Source of the DNA: Anadara kagoshimensis
Lineage: Eukaryota; Mollusca; Bivalvia; Arcoida; Arcidae
Length of the DNA stretch: 64,000 nucleotides
NCBI GenBank assembly: GCA_021292105.1
Contig: CM037873.1
Location: 13,493,489-13,557,488 of the forward strand
Direction of reading: 5' to 3'
Below, piece by piece: positions 43,353 through 55,885 of this stretch (positions within the stretch are counted from its first letter, which is position 1; each line of letters begins with the position of its first letter). The notes beneath the pieces are model-generated. The model had not been told where the DNA came from and made no database searches. It worked only from the letters and a program-made list of their open reading frames with translations. The position numbers and the translations under genes were made by a program.

Positions 43353-46300
43353 ATGTTTTTCGTTGCAATTCGTGCTGAGATTACTTTCCCGTTTGCTATA
43401 TGTCTATGTTTACTGCTTGGTGTGACAAAAGGTTTGTTGCAAAAATGCGATGTTTGGGCACACGCCATCCCCAAAAATAATGTGAAATTATTGACAGAAC
43501 CATATAAAATATATACAGGACACGATCTTACAGAGTGTTTCAAAAGTTGCAGAGAAGAAACAAAGTGTGTAGCATTTAATTTTAACAGTGTCAATAACGA
43601 GTGTGAATTACTGGATACGTATTACTGTGCAGTGCCATCAAATTTAACATTTGCGTTGAATTTTAAATATTATGACATTCTTTGTTTTGAAACAGTTCAG
43701 GTACGTTATATATCTTTTAAAATTTTGTAATTTATTAATTTATACACACAATAGAATAGATAGAGTAGAGAGTAACTGTGTTTAATTCTCCAGTCAAGAT
43801 TTTTTCTCACATATCGATATTGATGCGATCGGTTCTTGGATGGAAAAAGAGAATGCAAAGAGAAATGCACAGACATTCGACAATCTAACTTATAAACTTC
43901 CTTACTCTGGGTTCTGCTCGAGCGGGATTAGAACCGATTGCGGTGAGAGGCGCCTTGATCCATAAGCGTGATTTTGACCCGTCCATCAGATCGTAAATGA
44001 TCTGAATTGACGATGTTGGAATGAACAAACAAATGTTAAATAATGAAGTCCGCCAGTGTACATGTACTACACATGTACGTGGTCAATTGTCCATTTTATA
44101 TCTAATTTTACATTTGTGATGTTTAATAATATATATTTACATTTATGGTGTTTGATTGCATTAAACTCTGTTTTAGACCAAATGAAGTTACAGGTGCTAA
44201 TGTGACGTCATTCATTTCTTGCTGACACCTATGCCCGTGACGTCATTTATAGGCTGTTCCAGGAATTAAAATTGCATGTCGTACACGACAGTGTTTTAAA
44301 GAGGTATGGCGGGTTTGATGAGATTTTGTCCTAAATGGACCGTTTTGGTTTTTGAAAAATAAAGGTCTAAATATTCTTGCACTTAAATAATTAAGCAGCA
44401 GTATTTTATGTGGACTTTCAGATTTTGGCTCATACAAAGGTATATTTTACTGGTATTTTTCTTAATAAGCTCATCTTTGTGCTCATTTATGCTAAAATAT
44501 GAAAAATGAAGGGATTTTCCCGTCTTTGATAATTATTATCAAAGTGTTCTCCTCGGAAGACCATTTTTTACGTTATTGTTTCTGAAAATATTTTTAAAAT
44601 GCAATCATTACGAGTTTTCAAAAAATTGGTCCTCTTAGGAGAAAATGGTAAATTTTTGAAAATTAGGGAAAATTAAAACTGACCACTGCACATATAAGTG
44701 ATGTTGCATTTTAACACGGCTGGTTTTAACTGCTATGGTTAGCTCAGTGGGTAGCGAGGACGCTTTGCAACCTGCACGACATGGGTTCGATTCCCATCCG
44801 GGACATCTTTTTATTTATTCTTCTTGTTATTTTTTTTATTTTTATCTTTATAAAATACTATTGTAAAAATTTTCCTTTACAAATATTAGTTTTTAAAAAT
44901 GAGCGTTTTTTATCTTCTTTCGAAACACTACTAGCAGATCAAGCCAGGTTACATTTTTATACACTTAACAGTGATTAATCTACACACATCACCCGTGAAT
45001 TCTTAGTGAAGCGTGATGTAAGTTAATATTTTATTGTTCAAGTTTTTCTGTTTATTGTATAAAGATGAAGAATGAAGATTATGGATGTTAAGGTTTGTTC
45101 AATATCTTCGGCTCTTCAAGGAAAAACAAGTTTACACAAACGAAGCGCTTGTTTTTCATAGACCTGGTCTAATAATAGAACTCGAAATCCTCAGGTGTTT
45201 AAAAATACACCGTTACGTCATTCATCCATTCAAGCAGGGGGCAATGTGAAAAGCGCCTATCAAACCCGCCATACCTCTTTATTTCAGGATTCAAAAACAA
45301 AAATAAGATTTTCAAAAAATGCGAAATGTAAATATAACCATTGAACTGTTTAGAAATGGCGTTTATAGTGCTATAACTTCCATTGCCGTGCAAAGCAAAC
45401 TAATCATAACGCGCTAGCACGCGTTATTCGGGTTGCTTTGCACGGCAATGGAAGTTATAGCACCATAAACGCCATTTCTAGACATTTAATGGTTAAGAAA
45501 CTCTGTTTGAAAGCAAATGTAATTATAGGTGCTAAAATGACGTCACTCCTTTCTTGTGTTTGCCTATTCGCGTGACTTCATATATTGACAGTTCCAACGA
45601 TTCGAAATACATGTCGTACATGTCGTGTTTTTAATTTATTTTAGGATTTAGAAACCAAAATTCGATTTTCAAAAATTGAAAAATGTAAATATAATCATTG
45701 AATTTATTCAGAAATTGTTGGAAAACGTTTACGTCAAAAATTCCTGAAGTAACGTCATTTTCACGAAAAAAGTGAAATAAAGTGATTCCATCTCTAATGA
45801 AAATAATTGATCCGCAGAAACGTTATTGAATTCACGTGGTTACTGGCGAACCCCATTGATATGAATCCTTTAGTTGGATATAATATAAATTAAACGAAAA
45901 TATACTCGGATGTTTAATAGCTAAAACAAGCAGATACAAGTTCAAAACTTTGAAAACAGGCAAATTAGTTAAACACATGAACTTCTTCCGCGGAGGTGAG
46001 GTCGGGTGCTCCGGAAGCAAGCACCTCCTGTCTAGCTAGCTACACCCATAAATTGTGTAATCAAAAATGATAAATACATATAACATGGAATTATGATACA
46101 ATGTACTGACGACGGCCATAAAAAAAACTTTTGATAAGTGGAGGCTTGCGAGTCAACAATTCATTATCGAGCAGATGAATAAGTAACAGCAGTTATTTAA
46201 TGTAGAATGTCCTATAATAATAATGTCTGTATGTTCAATAAGTAACGTTGTTTTTGTGACTACAGACCTGTCGAAAATTAAACATTGAGCTAACAAATTA

Positions 46301-48731
46301 CGACTGCCTGCCGAGTGGTCGGAATATAGATAGCTAGTAGCCGAAAAGCTGCTGTCGACATAAAGCTAATGAGAGGCCGATATGAGAAGCCGTTAGCTTA
46401 GTGTTAAACTTTCAACAGTCCTTTCGAAAGTTGTTCAATTGTATTAGATATCAGATATCAATCTGTACATGTAGTTATATAGTCTTCAATATGTTTAAAT
46501 TGTATAGTGCTAATTGTTACAGAATTACATGCTATATACAATAGTAATGGCAGACAGTACAGACGCTTCGAAAGTTTAACACTGAGCAAACAAAGAAAGA
46601 GTTATAGAAATATATTGTTAATGACCAAAAAGTTGCTGAAAGATACCTACAAAGAAGCTACCCAAAAACTTAAACACTGAGCTTACGAAAAAAAAATTAT
46701 AGATATACTAGTTTGTTGTTATTGACCGAAAAGTTGCTAAGAGTTACCTACAAAGGAGCTGCCCAAACACTGAGCTAACGAAACAGAAGTTTGCCGAGAT
46801 ATTGGTACGTAATGGTCGAAAAGCTGCCGAGAAGTAGATTGCAGCTACAAAGAAGCTGCCCAAATATAGCTATTGAGGAGTCGAAATCAGCTGTCAATTC
46901 GGTACTAACTCGTTAGCTGAGTGTTTTGACGGGTCTGTTCTGTATGTTGTAATATAGTTCATTTTTATCATTTTACAGTTGACGTTGGTTAAGCAGAGAA
47001 TTGTTTCTGAATGTCTAATCAACGAACTTTGTTCTCCCAGATGTGGTAAGATTTCCTAGGCATTATTTATTTAACCGTCTGTCTGAAGGTCTTAACACAC
47101 AGTTTTACATCTAATATAGATACCAAAATATTGTATTCACAGGTCTGCTAAAGTAAAGTGGCGCATACTTAATTTAAGGTTTTGTTTTCTGCCAAGTTTT
47201 AGCCAGGTTGCAACGAAGTCTAACTCGGCTATTACTTTGGTGATGCGGGCGGGGTGCATGAAAATGGGCGGGAGAGTAGGATTAAGTTTTCCGGACTTTT
47301 TCTATACCTCCCTAGCTATTGAATTCACATTTGGTGTGTAAGTCTATCATCATTAATTAATTACTGATCAAATTTGAGTTTTGTTCCGGTTCACTGATGT
47401 TTTAAATGAAATAATGGGCCTTTCAAAATAGAAGTCTCCTGACTTTTTTTTAAACGATTATAGATATTGAAACAATATTTGGTATATGAGTCTACCATCA
47501 TGAGTTGCAGATCAAGTTGGAGTTAATTTCGTTTCGGTTTACCGATTTTTAAATTTTTTTTTTGTGTAATTGTGGGCCTTAGATTTTTTCAAAAACAACA
47601 TTTTTCAGACATGTTTAAAACGTTTTTAGATATTGAACTAATATTTGGTATACTAGTCTCTAGTCATGGGTTACAGATCAAGTTTAAGTTTTGTTCTGAA
47701 ATATTTATAAATTTTAGAATTTCTATTAATATCAAATGCATAACCATTTTCCCAATTTTATTTCCAGGGCATATTTGAGCAAAGTGTCACTCTACTAAAT
47801 AATTGAAAAATCAACATATCTTATCCATTGACTTATGCCACGTCTGCTGTGGCTAAAATAGGAAATTATGATGTAAAAAATAAGTCTATTAAAAATACTT
47901 AATTGATAAATTATATACATGTAATAGTTTGAATTATGATTTGTTGTTCTATGAACATACTTTTAAATGCATATTATGGAAGTGGAGTTTTATATTTGTT
48001 TCACGTGAAACCATTGATTTGAATATTTTGTTGGTTGATTGGTTGAATGTTGCTTAACGTTAACGTTGCACAGCGGTGAGAGACCCTGGATTTGCAGGCT
48101 GGCGTCTTATCCATTAGACTACCGTGGCCTCACAATTTGAATATTTAAATTTAGTGAAATCCGCAACAATTACTATAGATGCTTGTTTTTAATGGAAATT
48201 TAGTTGGTGGGCATGTTTGTGAAATAATACAGTAATAGAGTACAGACTAATTTTGTTTATATGTGTCATCAAAACATATTGTTATCTTTAGGTTGTTTCT
48301 GCTCTGATTCACATATATAAACATTTAAATTTTAGATGCAGGTGAAATTATGCCGACGACAGAACGACCCATTCAAGCAGTTTGTTCGACGAGTGCTGAC
48401 TGTAAAGGGGAGAGCACTCAGTGTCGTGATAATATTTGTAAATGCATAGATGGATACAGTTTTTACTCTGAAGGCCAAGACTGCTACAAAGGTTGATATA
48501 CAATTAATAGCTTAATTACAATAAAAAGAGAAATGGGGTTTAATTTGTTGTGTTTTGTTTTTCTGACATGTGGGCATTGGTCTTTGGTATGTCAATTAAT
48601 ATGTACATGTAAAAAAAGATACATAATTATGCTCATTTCTTGTCTTTTGGTTGTCATCGATATGGTATAAAATAAAGTGATTGTGTTTTTTGTTTGTCTT
48701 TGATTTGGCATATTACGTGATTGGTCAAATT

Positions 48732-48780
<49 letters not shown>

Positions 48781-50347
48781 ATTGATATGGTTAAGCATGA
48801 AGTGATTGTGCTTACGCTTTCTTATTTTAATGGCTTGAATCACGATGATGCCGACATGTTTGTTCTTTTTATTTTGCTTGTTTTATATCGTTTATTGTGT
48901 TTTCTCTATGTCTTGATTTCTTATTCAAATGGTAAATTATTAATAAGGTTTATAATGGTTTGAATGTGTTTGATAGTACTATTTACAAGTGTTGTTACGT
49001 ATATTTATCATTTGGTACTTTGACCTTTGTAATTTCCTTCATGTTATATTTTTAGAAACCAAAAGCCGTGGTAAAACCTTTGTTGCTGCTTTTATGGAAC
49101 ACCCTGGGACAGTAAAACCTTCACTTTTTATTGCAAACCTGAACAGTATACCTGCTACATACACTGTTAACAGCGCATACCTTCAGAACACAGCCACTCT
49201 CGGAGCCTTTTCAAGTACCGAGATCTTCTTTCCTGGAACAATTGTGCATAAAGGTAATGAAATAACAGGAACAAACGGAATTACTTCTAAGTGTATAGAA
49301 ATAACCTCGGACCATGATATAGCAGTGCAAGGAAGCAGTGTTCTTATATACAGTCATGGGAAATATATTGTCCTATCGGAAGAAAGTTTAGGTAACCAGT
49401 ATTATACCATTAGTTGGAAGCAATCAAAAGTTTATTATACAATGGGAACGCAAATGTTAATTATCGCCACAGAGAGCCAAACCCATGTACTAATAACGTT
49501 ACCAAATTACCCGGATGTTACATTGACTTTAAATGGAACAGTATATGGACCAAACGACACAATTGACTTAAATCTAAATAAACACCAAACTGTTGAAGTT
49601 CAGTGTTGGGACTGTGATTTGACCGGAAGCTTTGTATCGGCTAGTAAAGCAATAGCTGTTTTTAGCGGGAATCGTCGAATCCACGTTGGGTTATATTCAT
49701 CTAGTGATCACATGGTAGATCAGGTCCCTCCCGTCAACACATGGGGCTGTTATTTTATTATACTTCCAATGCATGATTCAACAGGAGCGTACGTTAAGAT
49801 AGTGACCAGTCAACCAGACACTTATCTAACTTTACGTTTACCTACGAGATCAAAAACCGTTTATTTAACAAACAGTGGCAGTACAACACACTTTGATGTA
49901 GGATTTGATAAAACTGGATCTCTACGTTCAAACAAACCTATACTTGTTACTTTGTTCTACAAGAGTACATTCAGTAGCAATGGTTTGCACGGTGATCCTG
50001 GCATGTTGGTAGTTCCACCAACAGAACAATACACTTCCCCTCCATTTGTTTTTGACACTAGTACCTTTGAGCCAAATGTGTATAAGTACATTACTGTCGT
50101 TATTGATAAGAAATATAAACAAGGAATTCTTTTGGACGGCATCGACATTTTCTACATCGGAGCATCGGAATATGATATACCAGGAGACGGTACATATAGA
50201 TATATAACGATCCAAATTAGCAATGGCGTCCATGTTGTCGACCATTTAGATAAAACCGCAAAGTTCTTGGCAATTTCGTTTGCTAGATCATCTTTTGCGT
50301 CATATGCGCAGCCGCTTGGACAGAATCTTAACATTTTACGAAATTAA
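43353..50347 (+). CDS. Secreted PAN / EGF-like / IgGFc-binding-domain protein
   Basis: Four exons: 43353-43700, 46979-47045, 48336-48491 and 49056-50347 (TAA), phases 0, 1 and 1, 620 residues. The ATG at 43353 opens a signal peptide (FPFAICLCLLLGV). Residues about 31-115 have a PAN/Apple-like pattern (C..., TGHDLTECFKSCREETKCVA, FNFNSVNNECELL). The second exon adds a short Cys piece (SECLINELCSPRC). The third holds a six-Cys EB/EGF-like module (CSTSADCKGESTQC, CKCIDGYSFYSEGQDC). The large last exon (about 430 residues) has the IgGFc_binding pattern known from the N-terminus of FCGBP: ATESQTHVLITLP, ASKAIAVFSGNRRIHVG, DHMVDQVPPVNTWGCYFIIL. No membrane anchor is seen. It is probably an extracellular adhesive or mucus-associated, perhaps immune, protein; binding partners are unknown. 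In invertebrates the domain name does not imply IgG binding. Confidence 0.92.
44298..45280. mobile_element. 983-bp TIR element nested in another repeat
   Basis: Ends AAAGAGGTATGGCGGGTTTG and CAAACCCGCCATACCTCTTT are perfect inverses. It splits a repeat whose halves (GCATGTCGTACACGACAG before; GGATTCAAAAACAAAAATAAG after) sit together, diverged, at 45605-45665. Inside, at 44735-44808, lies a tRNA-like stretch (TTAGCTCAGTGGGTAGCG, TGGGTTCGATTCCCATC) that lacks a matching acceptor stem. It lies in the first intron of the IgGFc-domain gene. Confidence 0.75.
45350..45482. repeat. Long perfect hairpin
   Basis: AAATGGCGTTTATAGTGCTA continuing through TGCCGTGCAAAGCA pairs with TGCTTTGCACGGCAATGGAA and onward to AAACGCCATTT. 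Arms of about 47 bases with one mismatch and a 38-base loop containing GCGCTAGC. Non-coding. Confidence 0.85.
45940..46165 (-). repeat. Dispersed repeat R1, reverse
   Basis: GAGGTCGGGTGCTCCGGAAG, TAGCTAGCTACACCCATAAA and ACTGACGACGGCCATAAAAA are complements of R1 blocks in the R1 order. Confidence 0.65.
46261..46425. mobile_element. TIR family 1 element, short copy
   Basis: TACAGACCTGTCGAAAATTA and GCTTAGTGTTAAACTTTCAA then CAGTCC. About 165 bp, an internally deleted form. Confidence 0.7.
46558..46944. mobile_element. TIR family 1 element with internal reiteration
   Basis: Starts TACAGACGCTTCGAAAGTTT and ends TTTTGACGGGTCTGTTCTGTA. The interior repeats an AAACACTGAGCTAACGAAA / GACCGAAAAGTTGCTAAGAG / TACCTACAAAGGAGCTGCCC module about three times, so the element grew by internal duplication. 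It ends about 35 bases before the second exon of the IgGFc-domain gene. Confidence 0.7.
47100..48030. other. Intron sequence, no element recognised
   Basis: Three loosely similar stretches around GATATTGAAACAATATTTGG and TCATGGGTTACAGATCAAGTT (about 47320, 47460 and 47620) suggest an old 150-bp triplication. No coding signal. Confidence 0.5.
48035..48135 (-). mobile_element. tRNA-headed SINE fragment, type 3 head, reverse
   Basis: Minus strand: GAGGCCACGGTAGTCTAATG (A box) and a GACGCCAGCCTGCAAATCCA stretch, then a short body ending TTAAGCAACATTCAACC, the type 3 tail, as if internally deleted. Confidence 0.65.
48734..48778. repeat. (TG)n microsatellite
   Basis: About 22 TG units in the third intron of the IgGFc-domain gene. 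Confidence 0.95.
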
Positions 50348-50984
50348 AACAATTTGCAGTTTTCACAAACGCTTTCACTGCACATACTTAATCTAAACAA
50401 TGCGCCTTAATGGCTGTGCGATAGGCTAAACAAGGAATGCAGCTTTTGTTTTTCTATCTTTAGTAAGTTAGGTACCTAGTACTACACGATAAGCTGGACA
50501 CAGTTGCAATAGTTCCGTGTTATCAATATTTGCCTTAGCGCGTTATTTTGTTCCCAACACATCGTGTCAACTTCCATCTATTTATCATTCAACTGGAGCG
50601 TTTTAAAATATCAAAATCAGCAAGATACTCGATTTACTTTATACTCAGACTTCAACAAAAACAATTTATTTAACTACACATTATAAACACTTCAACAAAC
50701 TTAATTTAACTTTTACTGTTTTGGCGGACTTTGGTTATATTGCCAAAGTATGGAGTTTTTACAATCACTTGTCTCAACAAATGTTTATCTTCTCTTGTCT
50801 AGTTTTCTCGTCTTCTTTCATAAACCTCAACGTCTTTTTGGTAACATTGGTTACAAATAATGCCGATACTAGATTTTACAATTACTGTTTGCTTCTATCG
50901 TATATTATATAACATATTTGTTATGTTTGATAATATAATTTTCCAGTTAACAACCGGTATACCAATGGCTACAAACTGCAACAT

Positions 50985-51660
50985 TGCTAGCTAAACAGAA
51001 GGTGTTTATCCTTCTTGAGCACCTGGTCTCACTAACCTGGTAGAAGATCACATGTCTAACCTGTCTTGTCGGTTCCAAAGTTTTTACTTTGCTTCTGGAT
51101 TGTGATTTGGACATGGATTAGTATGTTTGTTTTTGATATTCCTTTCTATCTATGTAGACATTCCATAATATTTAAACCGCGCTGTATACCATGTATACAT
51201 TATTATATGCTGTGCTTTATTAATTTGAAACTATTTCCTTTTTCCATAAAAAAATTCTATTAAAGATATGTTATCAAAACTTGCAATATAGTCGGCTAAA
51301 AACCTTGTTATGAAACAATGAAGTTGGTTTGACTTAATGCATATTTTGCATAGATTGACTGTAATAGTGCTGAAACAGGAAAATAAAAAAACAAAAATAC
51401 CAGTCAATGTTAATATCACAATCCCAAACCCAAAACACAAAAAAAACATACTAATCTATATCCAACTTAGTAAAAATTCAAAAACAAAGCTAAAACTTCG
51501 AAACTAACAAATTAGGTTAAACACGTAACCTTCACCAGGGAAGGGTGATCGGGTGCTCTGGGAAGGTTAAGTACCTCCCGTATTTAGGAAATTAAACTTG
51601 AGAATGAAAAGAACATAGGCCTATGGGACGTCAAATATATCCAGAATAATATGTACAGAA
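50985..51660. repeat. Two R1 copies in opposite orientation
   Basis: A forward copy at 50985-51140 (GCTAGCTAAACAGAAGGTGT ... TGGACATGGATTAGTATGTT) faces a reverse copy at about 51395-51660 (AACATACTAATCTATATCCA ... ACCAGGGAAGGGTGATCGGG ... TATATCCAGAATAA). Together they could form a stem with a 250-base loop. They lie downstream of the IgGFc-domain gene. Confidence 0.7.
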
Positions 51661-52151
51661 ACATTGTCCTCGACCGTCCATGATTCGAGACCTTAATAGA
51701 AAACGAACAAAATTTGCTAATGCAACAAGAATTTGAGAGCTGAAAAATAGATAACTGACTTTTTCAGGATAGTTTCATAGTAAATACCTAAATTTTGTCT
51801 TTAATTGCCGTTCGGAATGCACGAAATCGTCACTGTTTGCGATGTAACTACACTTAGTCCGCCATCTTGGATGAGGTCCTTATTTTGACGGAAACACAAA
51901 ACATAGGCCAAGCATATTGTGGTATTCGTTTCTCACTCTTTAATTATACACACTGACTAGAATAACGACATATTTATCTTTTCAAACCGTTAATTGTCAT
52001 TTTCAACTAATATTTGATGCAAAATTTATATAAAAAAATACAATAAAGTTCATGACTTAACATTAAAATAACAAAAATAGATGTACATTACTTAAAAAGT
52101 TAATAAATATCTGACCCAAGGGCATATTACAACAATTTAGAGGACTATTCT

Positions 52152-55100
52152 TCAACAGGAAGACAGTGTGGGCAAAAAAAATTTGTCCCCCCTCCTTACA
52201 ACCCTTGTTTTGCAGCAGTATATCAAGTGTGTCCAGTGTTTGCATGGGGTACCATTGACATCACCATCACATTGTGCCCACTTCGTGAAAATTACAGACA
52301 CACTTTTTGATACTTGCTCAGGTGTAAACCTGTGACAGACACAACATTTTTCATCATCTTTAATTTCATCACTTTCATCGCTGTCATCAGAACTATCAAC
52401 AGCTAGATTTATATGAGAAGGGCCTGGCTGGGGTGAATTTGGACAAATTCGAGTTGAAGAATTCTGCAATTTTTGTGTCTTGTTTGATTTAGTTAACTTG
52501 TTTGTGCTTGATTTATTGCATGCTTTGCTTGGATTTTTCTTTTCATTTGTATAATCTAATAATTTATTTGATATTTCATCAGATGTAATTTCCTTTCCAG
52601 AAACTATTTTGTAAACAGTTTTTCTTGGTTTTTTTGTTCCTTGACTTTTCACTTTTATAAGTTGTTCTTCCCTCTCTTTAAACAATGTTATACATGCATC
52701 AGATTCAGATGAACTATTGTCAAATTCAATCGGTCTCTTCCGACTGGCATCCTCAGCTGCAGGTAATTCTTCACCGCCTGAAATTAATTTTGATTTTTGA
52801 ATAGTTATTAAACCACCATTTTATTATGTGTTTTTTTAAATCTATATTTGATTTCTTTTCTTTTTCAACATTTTACAGTTATATATTCACTTGAATGTTG
52901 AAAACATGTATGATAGTATATCACAATTCTTTATTTGACATAATTAGGATGTATTAATAAACTTATTTTGATTATTTGCTATTAAAAGTTTTATTATCAC
53001 TTTTGTAGCTTTTTGTCAGAAATTGTTACTGGAATGTTGTTGATTTTCTACAGGCACCCTGGTTTTTTTTTATCTACCATTTAAAGTTACCATATTGATA
53101 TAAGTGAAATAATCTTGACAACTTATAAATACCTTCAACAGTAGCATCACTATCATTTGAAGTTTGGCCATCAACACGGAAAACTTCACCAGGCAACAGT
53201 TTGTCTTTTGGCACCACATCATTGTTTAGAGGGTAGATCCCTGTCTTCCGAAAACCAGACTGCAAGTTGTCACTGCTTAAGGTCTTACTATAAACATGGC
53301 ATGCAATTTTGCAAATGTCAAACTTGGTTATGCAAGTTTTTAATTGTCTTGTGATTTGGTGACACTTGAAATTGTAGTATGTGGCAAAGGCTCCATAGCA
53401 AGACACATCTAGTGGTTGAAATATATGGCTGGTATGTGCTGGAAGGATGAATAACAAAATATTCAGAGACTTTGCCCAATCAACAAGACCAACAGAAAAA
53501 TTACTTCCATGTCCATCCAATATTATAAGTACAGTAGAACTTCGATAACTCGAACTTCGATATCTCGAATACCACAGATAACTCGAAGTAATAATTTTGT
53601 CCCGACCGATTTTCTGTATAAACTATATAAATACAACTTCGATAACTCAAACTCCTGTAACTCGAATACCCCCGATAACTCGAAGTAATTTGAAGGTGCA
53701 AAATTAAACATTATAGGAAAAACAACCTTCTAAAACTCGAAATATTTTTAACAATGAGTGACCAATAGATTGTTTCAGTGAGAACACGGTAATTAATCGA
53801 CAATTAGCTATAATTCTTCCGTATAATCCGATTAATGATTGGAGAAGTGGTACAGATCAAAGGTTTTGCTACTGTATTAATGATTATCAATTAAAGGATT
53901 AGTACTCTGTGCCGTAATGGGCGATGAAGTGTAACTGTGTTCGTCCTCAGTAGAAGCCGAGTTTTGTGCCGCTGGCGACAACAATAAATGTTCAGGTGAT
54001 TTAAGCTGGGTTTTAATGACTAACACGTGGTAGGCACACTAGTTTTATAATTTTATAAAACATGCGTCTTGTTTTGTTTATTATAACATACAATGTACAT
54101 GAATATGTTTATCTGATTCAGTTCTTTGAATGCATTACGGTCATGTGTTGGTAATACACATTTTGTGTATTTCATGTATGCGTTTGTTGTCGCCATCAGT
54201 CCTTATAAAAACATAATTAATTAATAATTTGATTTTAATTCATTTATTTTGTTATGTAATACCGGTACATATTACACCTGTGTATCGGTAAACAGTTTTA
54301 CACCATCTAAAATTTCTCTGAAAGAAATGAAAGTTACATTGTGACGTCATTCTTCAACTTCGAAAACTCGAACACTCCGATAACTCGAAGTCATTATCGA
54401 AGTCCCGTGCACTTCGAGTTATCGAAGTTCTACTGTATTTTTTCATTACTGCGCCCAGGTACAAATTTCAAGAAATGTGACTCCAAGTAAGTGCGAAATA
54501 TTTTCCCATTAGACAATCCTGTTTCACTCACAGTCCCCGCAGCCCCAGGTGATGCTCCTTTCATCAGGTCAAAGTTCATTCGTTGTCCAGGGAAAATGAA
54601 GTATGGTGGAACAGCAACACCACTAGCACTCCCACATCCTATGATTGTTACAGTTTGTCCCTTCCCTGATGTAACAGCTGAGGGACAAGAAGTACTTACA
54701 ATCCCAGGGGGTTTATGGTTTGTTGACAACCCCTTCTCATCAATATTAAATGTGGTTTGTCTTCAAAACCATTTATCTTTATGCAGTGTTCTTAATTTCT
54801 AAAGTATTCTTTGACAACATCTTCTCGTGTCATTTTGGCTCTGGCATAATCTAAAGCCCTTGGATTGAATGTCTTCATCTTTGTCAGCGGCTCTTAAATC
54901 CCCTTAACCATTTTTCCGTCAGAGGATTTTCATGTTTCCTCTTTCCCAATGACACTGCAAAATCAGTTGCAACATCTACACATTCCTGTTGGGTATAGCC
55001 ATAGCCATAAGCTGCCATAAATTCAAAATGCTCAAAAAGTTTGACCTCTTCCAACTGTGAAAATAAGGGAGCTTTCCCCATGACTACTGTGTCAATCTCA

Positions 55101-55262
55101 ATTCTACCTTGTACTCTGTCCCTCAAAGTAGTTTCTGGAACACCATGAGTTCTAGATGCTCTCAACACTGACATCCCTTCTCTAACAGCCAAATAAGCAT
55201 CAGTGAGCTTGAATGGAGAATAGATTCTGTATTTTTGCCTGACTGGAACTGGATTTATCTAA
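52152..55262 (-). pseudogene. pogo/Tigger-type DDE transposase with C-terminal zinc finger, decayed
   Basis: Minus strand. 55262-54884 holds a psq/CENP-B-like DNA-binding part (LRASRTHGVPETTLRDRVQG ... WLRGFKSR), then TGA where Trp is expected. 54880-54437 continues through at least two frameshifts (MKTFNPRALDYARAKMT, FNIDEKGLSTNHKPPG with the first catalytic Asp, TIIGCGSASG, PGRSNEKI). 53528-53133 carries LIILDGHGSN (second catalytic Asp) and HTSHIFQPLDVSCYGAF. A donor at 53133 and acceptor at 52778 join it in phase to 52777-52152, a serine/acid-rich linker ending in a Cys/His cluster (CCVCHRFTPEQV ... CDGDVNGTPCKHWTHLIYCC), PHD-like, then a stop. A foreign TIR element sits between the two catalytic blocks. 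Dead as it stands. Confidence 0.88.
53532..54435. mobile_element. 904-bp CAGTAGAACTTCG TIR element inserted in the transposase gene
   Basis: Outer ends CAGTAGAACTTCGATAACTC and its complement GAGTTATCGAAGTTCTACTG, flanked by TA on both sides (53530-53531 and 54436-54437). CAG...CTG ends and a TA duplication fit the pogo/Tigger group. AACTCGAA words recur near both ends. No frame inside. Removing it with one TA leaves the surrounding transposase in frame (...SNEKI / LIILDGH...). Confidence 0.9.
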
Positions 55263-55699
55263 AATAAAATGGGGAATTCCAATTTATTGTTTCTTCAATG
55301 AGAAAATGCCATAAGAACAAGTGTCATTAGAAATCAATATTATTTAAGCATGGCCTTATGGAAATCACTGCGGTCACGTGATCCAATTGACAACATTGTA
55401 AACATTGGCAGACGTTATGTCAAAACCTACTATTTGAATTTATTATGTAGTTACGAGGCTAAAAAGTTTGTAAATATAGTAAATGTGCTTGTTTTTTACA
55501 TTTCTGTTATATTTTTTCTTACTTACCTGCTTAAATCGCATTTTCAAGGTCTTGATCGATTTTACGCAAAGTATCTTCGTAGTAAAAAAAAATTCCCACG
55601 GTCGAGCATGCGCAGAGACGATACTCGCGTGTAATAAACAGAAAACAAAAATGGCCTCGAATCTAGGACGCTCTGGATTTTAGGACGGTCGACGATATA

Positions 55700-55830
55700 A
55701 CTATCAACAATATTGTGATAAGGGTCCTAAAACTTTTTGAGGGGCTTAATAAGCATAGGCTTACGATATCCCTGCGCGCACCAATTTATTTGTTACGTCT
55801 GTAACACTTTTTTGAAAATTACTGCCATCA
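55700..55830 (-). repeat. R1 fragment
   Basis: AACAATATTGTGATAAGGGT and ACTTTTTGAGGGGCTTAATAAGC match the piece of R1 seen at 13900. Confidence 0.5.
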
Positions 55831-55885
55831 CACATATGTTGCTAATATAAAAAAGAATCGTAACGTTTATCCATTAAAATGGAAG

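Noticed and set aside
44735..44808. Functional tRNA gene on the plus strand
   Set aside because: A and B boxes are present, yet the 5' GCTATGG and 3' CCGGGAC do not pair as an acceptor stem; it lies inside a TIR element.
48592..48843. Frame with a His/Thr repeat
   Set aside because: Reading of the TG microsatellite on the other strand.
49928..50334. Minus-strand frames opposite the IgGFc-binding exon
   Set aside because: Shadow frames of a clearly conserved coding exon on the plus strand.
54491..54802. 103-codon plus-strand frame
   Set aside because: Shadow of the decayed transposase on the minus strand.
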